A stretch of 64,000 nucleotides of DNA from positions 6,956,398 through 7,020,397 of the forward strand of contig OW051469.1 in assembly GCA_932521025.1 (NCBI GenBank). The letters run 5' to 3'. Of this stretch, positions 10,816 to 22,746 are shown piece by piece. The translations under genes were made by a program, and so were the position numbers. The stretch comes from Oscheius onirici. Lineage: Eukaryota; Nematoda; Chromadorea; Rhabditida; Rhabditidae. A model generated the notes under the pieces. The model was not told where the DNA came from. It did not search any database and worked only from the letters and a program-made list of their open reading frames with translations. Within the stretch, counting starts at the first letter, position 1. The number at the start of each line of letters is the position of its first letter.

Positions 10816-10901
10816 ATAAAATGGACTGGCTGCGTGAAAGAGTCTTTGGCGGACGGATAGAAGATGAAGAGCACAGACAACTTGTCGAGCCGAGAAACTC
10901 G
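10816..10901 (+). other. Candidate alternative first exon A of the SPSB locus
   Basis: A T-run ending in tag precedes ATG at 10821. The frame codes 27 codons (MDWLRERVFGGRIEDEEHRQ...) and stops at a strong donor, ctcg|gtgagt. It ends in phase 0. It could therefore join the phase-0 exon at 18335 by skipping the exon at 18141, but not the 18141 exon itself. It may instead belong to a gene I did not recognise. Confidence 0.4.
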
Positions 10902-13900
10902 GTGAGTTCTTCTTGGAATCCCTCAAATTGAGAATCACCTAGTCTCTGGCTCCATTGGTAATTCAGTGTAGAGAGACAACAGAACGAAAACACTTTTGCT
11001 AACAATATTCTCATATTGTCATTCTCTCCGAGCTTCTTCCCCTGAATTAGCTTTCTCTCGGCTTGTTTTTGTCTCACTTTCACCCCTTTCGCGCCTCCAA
11101 GGTCGAGCCTTTTCTCTCTCCAGGTAATGCCTATTGACTGCTGTCACGTATTTGCTCTTATCAGCTGCTGTGAGCTGCTCGGCCACAGGCCATCTCTCTT
11201 CCTTTGCCAGTGCTCCCTTAAATCATCGGCCAAAGGCCCCTTATTCGATGTGAGAAGCCTCCCATCTGTCCTTCGACGGAAAGTGAGAGTCGCGTGTGTC
11301 GAGGAGAAAAGACAGAAGAAGGGCATCAGACAATCTGTCCTTCCTCCGTCATTGGATCGATTTTGCCAGACTGTCCGGAGGTTTAATCTCTCTCTGCCAC
11401 ATTGGTCGATGAGGACATTTCCGCTAGTCTTTGAATTGGGCAGAAAAAAAAAGAACAAATTTGCTAGGCCGTTCTTCTAAGAGGCTATAGTTCAACTTGG
11501 CACTGCGTTTTCCTAACAACTTAATCCAGTTATCTCTTCTATTTTCTATCTGTAGAAGGTGATTAAATGTTTAAGAGGATCCCGCTGACCAGAACCTTTC
11601 GAATAGATATTACAATAGATTTCCAGTTTGGTTCCCGAGTCCAAGGTGATAAATTTTATTGTGAGAAACTACGAGCGTTAGGGACTTTTTGGTGTACCAG
11701 GTTTGCATAAGAGGCAGAGGACAGAATTTCATTTATAATACTTCTATGTTCCATACCTTCAAACTTCTAACGCTTCGAACTTCTTCAGTCTCGAAATGAG
11801 GCTTCAATTGGAAAATCTGATAGCAACGAGTGGAATGAATTTTCAAGCAAAGAAATCCCAAAGTGTTTCCCCTGACCTACAACCGAGCTCATTTCAGAGT
11901 CATTGGGATTCAAAAACCACGTTTGAAAGCATGTTTCCTGCTTCCTCTCGTGATCAGTTGTCAGTTGTCTCGCCCTTTTCCCCCCTGTTATCATCCTCTC
12001 GCCTTCTGTGATCGCTTGTTTTCTGAAACGTCACCCTCCATGTTTGTGTCACATCTGGAGCTTTTGAGTCCTTCTGGGATAGTTTCCTCTCCCTTTAACT
12101 CCAATTGCTTTTTACAGCGATTATTTTCGTACACGCGTGTCTGTTTGTGATGATGCGCGCCACGAGAGGGTCTAGACGATCAATTGACAACGACGGCAAA
12201 CCCTTTTTTCCGTGAAAAGAAGTCTCTTTGTTAGAGTGTTTATTTTGGAACTTGTTCGTGAAGGGGGAGAGGGGCAAAAGAAGACATTTCTATTGACAGG
12301 GGTGAGAAGGATACTCTTGTAATCAAACCAGCTTCTCCTGTTTCCTGTTCTTTTGGAATTTTCCATTTGAATTATATTAACATTCTGAAGTTCTGCTGCT
12401 TTAAATCCTGGCTGTTTTCCTCTTCCCATGTTGATCGAAAATATTTCCCTGTTTGGGATTCAAATATGCGACCGTGACTAGGCAGTCACACTTTTGAGGC
12501 ATTCTTGTTGATTGGTAGCTCTTCACAGATTTCACTCATCCTCTAAAAGTACTCTCATCCCATTGGGTCAGGAAATGATCTTGCGGGGCTGTTTTTGCCC
12601 TCCAACTGAACACATGGGTTGCCCCCATCGGAACAGGTTCGAGCAAGAGACCCGGCAGCCTATCGGCCATGTCATCTGTCGTTTTCTCCGTTTCACTTTT
12701 CTTTCACGCGTTGCGTAATCTCACCCAGTCCCTTTGCTCCGTGTGCGCACCGGAACCGGTCTCGAACCTCTGGAGCCTGAAAGACAGCTTTCCGCATTCC
12801 TTCTTTCTTCTTGAAGCGCTAGTCATTCAACTTTATCCCTCTCCGTATCCATTAAACCTCAAAATGAGTTTATTTTCTGCTGAAATGGGCATAGAATTTG
12901 TTCTGTTTTCACCCGTGAAGCACAGCTGGAAAATAACTTCCGGTGCCTGTCTCCCCGTCTCCGGCCAATTAATGAATTATGCAACGAGTCTATTTTGCTA
13001 CGAGGAATCATTTCTGACTCGCCTTTGCTCCTTTCACTCGTATTTCCAGAAGTTCTTTTAGTTTTTTTCTCAAATCTTTCTAAGTTTTCAACGAAGATTT
13101 ATAAGCTTTTTACCTTGACCACCTTCAGATAGTTGTAGTTTTTGATCGGAACCAAAACCTTCCAGAAGATGTGAAAGAGTGAATATTTGTTGTTGGAGTT
13201 GGAAATCTGCATTGTCCTGTCCTGAGTGTATCCATACACTCCCGTCAATAGACCGGATTCATCACAATCTCTTCCCAGTACAACATTATGCACCCCCGTT
13301 TGTTCACGTTCAGTTCACGGCGGCAAAGCCTTCACTTTCCTTCCTTCCGAGCTGTGCAAACAGGAGGGAAAGCCCTGTCGTTTTGCAATGCAATCATTGC
13401 CCTCCGGCACCCTGTTTACCGACTGTCTACGGCTTGTCAACAGCTTCCGAGATCAACTCGAGTTGAAGTCTGTTTACTGATCCGATTAGGGAGAAAACTA
13501 TAGTTTGTGGCACTTCAGGCTGAGTAACTGCAAAGATTATTTGTCAATCTGGTCCAAACGATTGTTTTGGCTGTGTGAGAGCAGACGGGAGAGTAACTGT
13601 ATACTCTCTCCCCGGCAATATTATCCCATAGTCTTTCTAACTCTTCGTCTTGTTGACGTACACCCCGTGCCCTTGACAAATGGCTGTTTTGTCGGTATCT
13701 CTCTTGGAAACAGAGCGAGCCTGCCCAGTTTCTCTCCTTTCCGTCACGTCGAACTCTCTGTTTGAACAGGGTGCGAATGAACGGCGGGCCAGGCCCACCC
13801 TTTACCGCCAGCTGTTGCGCACAGCGTTTCCTCTGCTTCTTCCGTGTCCAAATGAGAACATTTAAGCCATCAGGCAACATTTCTTACACGTCACGCGATG

Positions 13901-14541
13901 AGGGAAGAGCTCGCAACTTTTGGCTGCACGCAAACTTAGAAAGTCTGGTGATTCCAGTGAGAGAGGAAGCTTTTTGCAAGCTTACTTCGCATTCCGTACT
14001 TTCAGCTACTGAATGTTTTTTGCCATGCTGAATACTCAAGTTTTCCGCTCTTTTCCATTCTCTATCTCCCAACTTCCGAATCGAAGCCGTCTGAAGCGAA
14101 TAACAGGCGAAGTCACTAACAATACCCAGTCTCATTCTCCCGCGTCATTTTACACTGATCAGCCGAGGGAGGCTCTGCTGCTTTATTGAACAAAAACCAC
14201 CACAGAATTCTCAAGGACTGTTTTCAGTCTTTTTGTCCTATCATTCTGGTTACTTTTGGAATAAACAGTAGCGTTTGATAGGGTGAGCTACGACAGCTGA
14301 TCTCGCAGTCAAAAATCAATCCATGTGCCTCACAGCTGTGTGCTCTTTTGCACAAAGCCCTCATTTCTCTCGGAGGAGCTCAGAGAAATGATTTGTTATC
14401 TTCGGAGTTTGTATTGTTGACAGAGCCCAGCGCTCCCTGCTCCGTGCCTCAGTTTTGTCACCCTCGCAACGTACTCCAACTTCCAAACCTCCTAACTGTT
14501 CCCTAACACAAGATTTTTACCTCATTTTCTTTGGGTTGAAG

Positions 14542-14566
14542 ATGATCAAAAGGCCTCGAATAAATG
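14542..14566 (+). other. Candidate alternative first exon B of the SPSB locus
   Basis: ATG ATC AAA AGG CCT CGA ATA AAT G followed by the donor gtaaggt. It is nine residues long, ends in phase 1, and so is compatible with the SPSB exon at 18141. It is very short, so the call rests only on the good donor and the correct phase. Confidence 0.25.
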
Positions 14567-15908
14567 GTAAGGTCTAGCCTTGATCAACTTTTGAAGACCA
14601 TATGGAGCTCAAAACGGTGTCTTCTCTCCGTAAACGCGTTAGAACACGGCAGATCTGTATGGGATTTCCAGACGACCAAATGTGTAAAACCGTTTACAGT
14701 CCGAAGACCATGTACTTTTTAATCCTTTGATGTTTTAATTGCCATCAAATACTTTGATCTTCAACTTCCTGATCTGTATCTTTGCAAAATAAGGAAGTGT
14801 CCTATGATCGTCCTGGTGAAAAATCTCCTTCTGAAAGAAACCTTTGAAACCACTAACGAAAACAGGCCAAATTTGTACAGCAGCTTCTAAAAATAGCTCT
14901 ACCTACAATTAACCGTGTTTTTGTTATACTCTTTTTCATTAGACTATGTGGACATACATGTAGCTGTTTTGTATCCCAGTTTCAATCCCTGTCTCAATTT
15001 CTGATCAGAGAGACTCGTTTACTGTTGTGTGTTTCTTTCCATTTTTGGCTTGTTTTCCACCTGATTTTGATCTCAAGATACCCGATGTTTCTCTCTCTAC
15101 TGACCCCGCTAATTGTAACTTTTTTGTGAAGAGGACATGCCTTTCCAATCAGTTTCCGATTGGCCAACGCGTGGTCTCCTCCCAGTCTTCCCTCTCGTTT
15201 CCGCTCTCATGTTGTCACACCTTTCGACCCCCAAATACAATTTTGTCTTGCCTATTACAGTCCAGCTTCTGTCTGAAAAATTATATTGAGAGGAGAGTCT
15301 GGCCTTATAAGAAATTCAAATGTTCTCATCGAGCTCTCACGCTCTCGCGACGCAGACATTCGTCTTCCATTCAGTCTCGTTATACTTAGCTTCTTCTTTC
15401 GTTTCTCTTTGAAAGCAGATCTTTTGGGATTTCGTCAGGATAAGGTTGTATTCGTCCTTGGACTATGCCTTACTTGGCGCTCACTGAACTTCTCGTTACC
15501 TTCGGATTTTTGTCTTGTTTTCAACTGAATCAGAATGTTTTTTCAGTATCCTTGTTCTTTTTCAAACTTCCAAAATCAGCTGACAATTGGATCAGTTCTT
15601 TTGTTCCGCGTCCCTTGTCCCCTTCCTCCTACCAGAACAGAACCAGTGATTCGGCGCTGACTGTATTCCCGAGAAAACAAACTAAAGGTCTTTCATCAGA
15701 AAAAAAGAAGCATTTCATTAAGAAGCTGCCATTTAAAACTCTTCTCCAAAGTTGTACTCGAGTGTTTTCCTTTGAAAATCTGCTATTGGTTCAATAGTGT
15801 TGGCTATCCTTGACTGGGTATTCGTTCAGCGCTTTCAGTTGTTTGATATATTTCAATTTCAACACTTTTTTTTATTGACAAAATCAGAACTAAATATCCA
15901 AATTTCAG

Positions 15909-15969
15909 AGACGTTCTTCTATGATGGGAGCGCGACAGTCGAGCGCAGCAGACAACGACGGCTACAAAG
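15909..15969 (+). other. Candidate alternative exon C of the SPSB locus (myristoylation-like N-terminus)
   Basis: A good acceptor (aaatttcag) precedes it. The ATG at 15921 gives M-MGARQSSAADNDGYK-, ending in phase 1 at gttggt, so it joins exon 18141 in frame. If the second ATG is used the protein starts MGARQSS, which fits the N-myristoylation pattern M-G-x-x-x-S. The upstream acceptor means a further 5' exon must exist upstream. Confidence 0.45.
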
Positions 15970-16888
15970 GTTGGTTTCTCTTCCACTCAAAAAAAAGAGC
16001 GACTGATAGACAATCCAATCAATTTAAAAGTGCAGCGGGAAGCCGGTTATTAGGGCTGTGGCTAATGCGCGATCTCTCTAGGCTGACCACAGACACCTGA
16101 TGGCATGTCCGCGTCGTCGGTGGCAATCCGTCCAAGGCAAGTTCAGATGGCTTTTGGTCTTTTCTGAAGTAGCTTCAAAATATATTTTTAAGTAAATCTC
16201 CAAAAAGTTTTAGAACTTTCTTAATTAAAAAAAACTTTCAAAAAGTGTCCTCAATTAGGGAGCTTCAGTTATTTCCAAAAATATTTTGTTGTCTAGATTG
16301 CTATCTGGAATACTGCCTCACAGACTTTTCGAGAGTCAAAACTGTTTGAAAGTCACACTATCTTGTCTCTCTCCCTCGTCTCCCTTAACTATACTTCGCC
16401 TACCTTCCTGGACAATGTTTTTGTTTTCCCTCCGCCTGATATGCAAATATTGACTTGAAGGGTCAACAGCCCGTAAACAGTTCTTCTAGCTGCTAGTTTT
16501 CGACAGAGATGGTAGTTTTCTCTCGAGGAGAACGAATGGAAAGATTTTTTTTTGGAAGGTTTTTTTTCTAATGGAAACGTCCCTTATCAGTGTCCAGCAG
16601 CTGATCCAGCCCAGGCTGTTTTCCAGCTTTTTGTCGCTAGGGAGATAAGCTCTTAGCTGCAAACCGGTTCTCTTTCTCAACATGGTGATAACCGAATCTT
16701 GAGAATGTTGACAAGACTACCGATGTTTTCCCCGGCACCAGGTCACTCTGGTTGTCGCCTCCCCTTGAGAACGACTCTTTCTCTGGTATGGAGGAAATAT
16801 GGTTCCCACGAGAGAGGGGCGGAGCCACCTTGGAGGCGCTTTGTCGGAGAGAGACCAGAACTGACCTGGACTCTCTTTTCTCCTGTCC

Positions 16889-17091
16889 ATGGACTCTTCC
16901 TTGTCCGACCGTCTTCGAAGAATTCGAAGGCTAAGAATGGAGCCGCCTGATTTGCCGAGAGGTCGAATAGTTCCCGGCTCTCAGAAAAGAAGACACGATG
17001 CAGAAGATGACCTTTTTCTATATCCTCAAAGTGAAATCGAAGAATTTGTCCGCTTTGTTCAAAGCTATCCTTCCGTCTTTTTGCCCTCAGG
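16889..17091 (+). other. Candidate alternative first exon D of the SPSB locus
   Basis: ATG at 16889 opens a frame of about 67 codons (MDSSLSDRLRRIRRLRMEPP..., ...SEIEEFVRFVQSYPSVFLPS) ending in phase 1 at the good donor ctcag|gtaggat. It is compatible with exon 18141. Its amino-acid composition looks coding, with an arginine-rich start and an acidic helical end. It would give the longest SPSB isoform. Confidence 0.5.
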
Positions 17092-17961
17092 TAGGATTCT
17101 TCCGTTTTCCCTTTCTGAAATTTGTTTGGTTTATCGCCTGAAAACTGATTCTCTAGCCTACTTTGTATAGAAACTGAACATTTATAAGAAGCAAAAGAAT
17201 TCTAGCAAAGCCTGGGAATACGTAGATAAACCGTCATGTTTTCCACTCCTTTGTTAAAAAACTATTCTGGGGTAACTGCTAGATTTCATACCTCTCTGTT
17301 CCTGTCTCTCATCCGGCCTCCACTGCCGTATTATTTGCCCAGAAACGATCTCTCTTTTTGCTTTCGTATACTCGTTGTTGATTTTCCTCCTCCTCTCCGT
17401 TCATTTGAAAGCCATTACAACAAAACGGTACTTCTCCCACAGCCAGCCTCCGCTGTACAACTCTCAGCAGCGGTGTAAACCGTTTTTGGCGGTCATTCTT
17501 ACAAAGTTGTCTCGAGATGTTTTCCTAACAAGAAGATGAGAGGCAAAGAGGGCTTTGTCCTGGGTGAGACTGCCATTCGATTGCGGTTATGTTGTGGTCT
17601 GACAGAGAGAAAGGGAGACAGAACTGGCCACCATCTGCCCGGTTCTCGCTCGTGCCGACGTAAACGCAGCCAGGAATTGTGCGCAGAGAGAGAAAGCTGG
17701 CCTGACTGTATGCGTGATGGCGCTGCATTTCCAAATTGCACACAATTATGCAGACGACTGGTCCGGAAACTTATACTGGCTGTTAGGGTGCGAAAAGGAA
17801 AGAAAATTATGCGAAAAGAAAGAAATAAGGAACAACAGAAATAAAACGAATAAAATAGTAGTTTCAATTCTCGCGCTTGAACCTTTGCGCTACAGTAATT
17901 TTACAATTTGGGCGGGAAAGTTCAACCGACTTACCTAAAATCTGACCACTTTGGTCAGTTC

Positions 17962-19645
17962 ATGCGTACCAGAACTCCCAAAAAAGGCTCTCTTCGTGTT
18001 GTTATCCGCAAAGTCATGAACTTTGTCAACAGAGTCAGTCGCAAGCGCAAAAATCCTTTCCCGGGTACGTTTTTTCCTTAGAAAACAAGCCAGACTATTG
18101 ATTACGGTATTTTACTCCATTTGCAACTAACTTTTTTCAGGCAGTGGTATGAATGAAGCATGTGTGGCGGCTTCCACTTCTTCCGAACATGCTCAGCGTC
18201 AAAATCGTCAAGTAAGGATGAGGACTGCTCGATCGCTGTCTCCTGCTCATCCCGAGGCTTCGGTAGGCTCACTTTTCTATTTTTCTACAAGAAAAAATGT
18301 ACCGTTTCAATCAAAAATCCCGTTTGTGTTTTAGAATTGCGGGCTTGACGACATGCTACGTCCGTGCAAATTCGACGTTATCCTTCGTTCGCCTCCTCTT
18401 GATTCGGAAACGCAAGAACTCCATGCCTGGAATCCGGAAGACAGGTCTTTGAACATCTTCGTGAAAGACGACGATCGTTTCACGTTGCACCGCCATCCTG
18501 TAGCTCAAAGCACAGACTGTATTCGCGGAAAGGCAACGTTTGTCTTCTTCGTATAATAAAGCTTGTTCAGATGGGCTACAGTCGCGGATTTCACGTCTGG
18601 CAGATGGAGTGGCCCCAGAGGCAGCGAGGAACGCACGCTGTCGTCGGAGTTGGTACTCGCGGTGCCAGTCTACACGCTGTCGGTTACACATCGCTCATTG
18701 GAAACAACACAGAAAGCTATGGATGGGATCTCAGTCAGTTTTTTTCATGATTTTGTCATTGTGAGTTTTTTTTTCAGCACGAGGAGAATGTTATCACGAC
18801 TCTAAGCACTGCAAGCCCTGGAAATATCCCGTGAACAGAAATGCCGATTCCCCTAGCGTCCCAGACAAGGTACTAACCTATTTCATGCAGCCCTTTATCC
18901 CGAATTTACAGTTCTATTGCATTCTGGACATGGACGACGGCTTCATGGCTTTTGCTACCGATCACGAGTACCTCGGAGTCGCCTTCCGTAACCTCGCCGG
19001 CAAGACGCTGTATCCGATCGTTTCGGCCGTCTGGGGACATTGCGAGATAACCATGAAGTACCTGGGAGGACTTGACCGTGAGCCTTTTTCCGATCTCATT
19101 CTGCCCTTCTCCCCAGCCCCGTGGAATCCACCCAACCTTTGGGTCCTGTTTGCCGAAACCCCAACTGATGAAAATGACCCCCGTTTGAACTTGTTAGGAC
19201 CTCCCGTAGCTCACGATTTACCCCTAATGGATTTCAAATATCTCTGGCCCGCAGTTTTCGACGAGTGATTTGTGGGTGGGAATGTGGCTACTTGTGTTGT
19301 TTGCCAGTTTTGTGGCCTGGTTACTAATGCTTCCAACCGACAAGTAGACGAAATTCTTTTAAAATCTTCTGCAAACTTTATACTACCTTTTTCGAGTAGG
19401 AACTAACTGTCACGTGCCTTCAAAACTTTCGCTAAGTTTACTGCGTTAAATTCTAAAAGTTGTTCTCAACGGGTCCCTCAACCTGATTGATTCTGCTCAC
19501 TGTTGTGTTTTCAGCTCAGCCGCGCTCACTAATGGACGAATGTCGCCGGACGATCAGACGACGAATGGGACGAGAGGGATTGAGGCATGTAGACGAGCTT
19601 CGAATTCCGCCGATCCTCAAGCGCTACCTGCAGCATCAGTGCTAG
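17962..19645 (+). CDS. SPRY domain and SOCS box protein (SPSB/gustavus family)
   Basis: Seven exons (17962-18064, 18141-18262, 18335-18532, 18571-18733, 18778-18869, 18912-19077, 19515-19645) give 324 aa. SPSB proteins are substrate receptors of Cullin-5/Elongin-B/C ubiquitin ligases: the SPRY/B30.2 domain binds the target and the SOCS box binds the ligase. Seen here are [85 protein letters not shown] and YLGGLD. A C-terminal SOCS box follows ([19 protein letters not shown], ending LKRYLQHQC). The intron at 18533-18570 starts with GC, required by the conserved IRGK-MGYSRG junction. The first 74 residues are basic and vary with the choice of first exon; four upstream candidates are listed. The gene converges on the sirtuin. 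Confidence 0.9.
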
Positions 19646-20028
19646 CCTACGCACATTTCTACTGTCTTCCAAAACAAACGGGTGTCCTCCAGACAGCCTT
19701 TTCTCTTGCTCACTGTTGCTCGCGTGTATTTTGTAAACTCGTCCCCTTCTCCCTCCGTCTTACCGCCCACTTACCCGGTCACATTTTGTACATTTACCGA
19801 TCTGTAAATAAGTCCCAGTCCTGATTCCCTCTCTTGAGAACCCTCTTAGCCTGTTTGAGTCAGTGTGTATGTTTGATACTCAGCTCCAATACCCCCGTTT
19901 TTAACGACTTCCCGGTACCCCTTTCGGCATTTGGTTCTGCCAATTTTTCACTTTTGATACGTCACATGTGATATTTTTGAATTTACGAATATAACTGTTT
20001 TAACTTTCTCTCTTGTATGTATATGAGG

Positions 20029-21361
20029 TTACAAAGATGATTCTTCTTTCGCTTTTGGCACTTTTTCCGTCGTCTTTTTCTTATCCAAGCCAAGTTTTCT
20101 CATTCGATCTTGATGGGCAATTTCCGCCTCGTTGATCAGAGCCTGTAACTCGTGTTCCCAGTCCATCTTCTCGGCAAATTCTTTTACAGCCGCATCGCAG
20201 GTCGACTTCCAGAAGACGTCTCTGCAACTAACATTTCAAAACTTTTGAAAAAGAACCACCTGTGATTGTTTTTGTGATTATAGCAAAGTCCTTCTCCTGG
20301 ATAGCCTCTGGGTGCTTGTCCCGCCGGCTCGAGATTAATCAGCAGTCTTGGAACATCTTCGCCGACTTCAGTTATCAAGCTCGCAAAAGGCTGAACGACC
20401 AGCGACGTGCCGATGATGATGAGGAAGTCGCATTTGGGAAAATCCTGAAAACCTTTTCTATTTTAAAGTCTCGAAGAAAACGTACACTCAGACAGCAATT
20501 AAAAAAGCGTTTCGGAAGATTCTCCTCGAAAAATGTAATGTCCGGTTTGACTACCCCGTCACATGCTTTTTCGTCACATTTGGGAACGACAATTTCCGGA
20601 TCGTTCAACTTCGCCTCTATCCAGAGAAGATCGTACTTTTTGCGACATTTCAAACAGGTCGATTTGCGATGAGAGCCGTGTGCTTCAACTACTTTGTCTT
20701 CGGGGATACCGGTCATAACTTCGAGAGAATCAATGTTCTGTGTGAACCAGCGCTTAAGCATGCCCTTCTTCTCGAGCAGTCTGATGAAATGGTGGGTCGG
20801 AGTAGGCTGAAAACGAATTTTTAGGAAGTGGGACATGGAAATGATCAGAAAAGATCAGGCTACGGAAAGGACGGTTTTAGGTGCTCATTAGAAAGAAATT
20901 TGTCTATTTTACAGTTTGAAAGACTGGAAGAAAAGCTTACCTTGACATCTTTGGGAAACAACTTCTTCGCAACAAGATAAAAAGGCTTCGGATTTTTCTT
21001 GAAGAATGACAAAGTGAAAATGTCCATCGGATCCTCCAAATTGTGCTCGCCGAGATTCTCGTAAAGTCCTGTCCCGGGACTTCGAAAGTCTGGAATTCCA
21101 GCTGACGTCGATATTCCGGCTCCGGTCATCACAATGACATTGTGCGGCTTGTGCTTCTTCAAATACTCGATTACGCCGTCGACAGTCGTGGCTTGGAGTT
21201 TTTTCTCCGAACTGCTACCTAAATGATTGGGAAAAATGACTTTAACAAAATGAAAAAGTACCTGTAACGTGATGAAGAGCTTCCTCGAGGCCGTGGACAA
21301 ACTTGTTGAAGATTCCTTCGCCTTTGTCCGTCTTGGCGTCAGATTTTTCCGGCTTATCCAT
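20029..21361 (-). CDS. SIRT2/3-type NAD-dependent protein deacetylase (sirtuin)
   Basis: Five exons on the minus strand (21361-21262, 21218-20941, 20806-20486, 20444-20260, 20221-20029) give 358 aa. Sirtuins remove acyl groups from lysines using NAD+. The Rossmann/NAD motif is [24 protein letters not shown] and the catalytic histidine in VEAHGS follow. Zinc cysteines are in CLKC and in [22 protein letters not shown] and [10 protein letters not shown] complete the NAD pocket. Wording such as [10 protein letters not shown] and FFKKNPKPF fits class Ib (SIRT2/SIRT3), not SIRT1. No mitochondrial presequence is obvious, so a cytosolic/nuclear SIRT2-like role is inferred. A 5' untranslated splice acceptor lies just upstream. 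It is divergent from ehs-1, about 1.4 kb away. Confidence 0.93.
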
Positions 21362-21550
21362 CCGAAATGGGCGAAGACGCCGTAAACTTTGAAGAATTTG
21401 CCTGAAAACAAGACTATTGGGGATATATTTAGTAAGAAGAAGAGTAAAAATTAATTTGCAACATGGATAAGGAACGAAGGCGAAATGTGATGTTTTTTTA
21501 AGTTTTCGGTGTAGCAGTCAAAATAGCAGGAAGATATATATAGTCAGCAG

Positions 21551-21948
21551 CAGGCTTGTTGAAAACCTCGCTGCGGCCAGGTTGGACTTTGCGGCGGGCT
21601 AAAAAAAATTCATTTCGCGTTTTTTGCTGATTTTTTTTTGTTTCCAAATACGTCCCCCGATTAGATTTAGTTTTATCATCAGAAAAATTGGAAGAAAATC
21701 GACTGACAATGAAAATAGAAGAAAACTTCTATTTTTACCGAATTTCGTCAAAAAACCGCATTTTCTTCTATTTTTGTCGTCAGTTTTCGATTTTCTTCCA
21801 ATTTTTCTGATGGCAAAACTAAATCTAATCGGGGGAAGTATTTGGAAACAAAAAAAATCAGAAAAAAAAGCGAAATGAATTTTTTTAGCCCGCCGCAAAG
21901 TCCAACCTGGCCGCAGCGCAACGCAACAACCCAGAATCAACAAGCCTG
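21551..21948. mobile_element. hAT-type MITE
   Basis: It starts CAGGCTTGTTG and ends CAACAAGCCTG, and is flanked by a perfect 8-bp duplication gtcagcag (21543-21550 and 21949-21956). It is 398 bp and almost entirely palindromic (arms about 21569-21735 and 21765-21930). There is no transposase. It sits in the shared upstream region of the sirtuin and ehs-1. Together with the 542 bp to its right (21949-22490) it is duplicated at 2375-3296. Confidence 0.9.
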
Positions 21949-22490
21949 GTCAGCAGTTTGTAAAACTAGAAAAATGAGAATAATTTCAGCTGAGCGAGAT
22001 ATTTGTTGAGAAAATAATAAGATTCAAAAAGCGCGCAAATTTGCAAACTATCGGAACAATGTGTGACTGTACCTCAAGAAGCTATTATGGAACACTTTCT
22101 CTAGTGAGTTTCGTTTCTGTTAAGACTGGCTGTCTCAATTGTCCTCTTTACATCCCGTCCTCATACAGATTGTCTTCTGATGATCCAGGATGTAAAACAT
22201 CTCAAAATAGATGCCTTTCGTATTGCATGACATTTTGAGGAGCTAAAGTCAGACAGTTCTCTATCTTTCGTCCAGAACCAATAGTTCTTCTCAATCATTT
22301 TACTTCCAAACATACAAAAGTCGTGAGATAATGTTATGTGTACTGCAAGGCTAATTTTCCTGCAAAGAGTAACTTGAAACAAGGACTAGAAACGTAAACA
22401 ATGGTCTCGTTCGCGCGATCGCCACCCAGTAATCGAGTCTAATCAACAGTGACGTAGCCGATCAAATTGTCGGAATAGTCACATTTTGGT
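21949..22490. repeat. Intergenic DNA duplicated inside the hAT composite at 2.3-3.3 kb
   Basis: This non-element sequence lies between the hAT MITE and the ehs-1 promoter and reappears at 2755-3296. Identity stops sharply after cacattttggt: here atcagcag follows, there a second hAT terminus follows. Since the right-hand MITE here has a perfect target duplication and unique flanks, this locus is the likely source and 2.3 kb the copy. Confidence 0.8.
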
Positions 22491-22746
22491 ATCAGCAGTC
22501 TTTTTATTCTATTGTTTTCAATTGAAAGCGTTGAAACAAGAGGAAATACAACGAAAATAGGGCAGTTGCGTCAGGTTGAAAAGCTCCTCGCCCCGCTTTT
22601 CGTCTTCCAAAAAAGAGTATTCAAAATCAATCGGTCTTCTCCAAGCTACCCTCTCCAGTTCACCGAACCGAATCACTTTTCACCGAATTCTTTGAAACTA
22701 TCATTTTTTGTCTTTTTCCTTCAGAAGAGGACTCTTTCAGGGTAAG

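Noticed and set aside
11796..12011. Several 70-95 codon frames between 11 and 16 kb
   Set aside because: They overlap each other in different frames in pyrimidine-rich DNA, with no splice context beyond the listed first exons.
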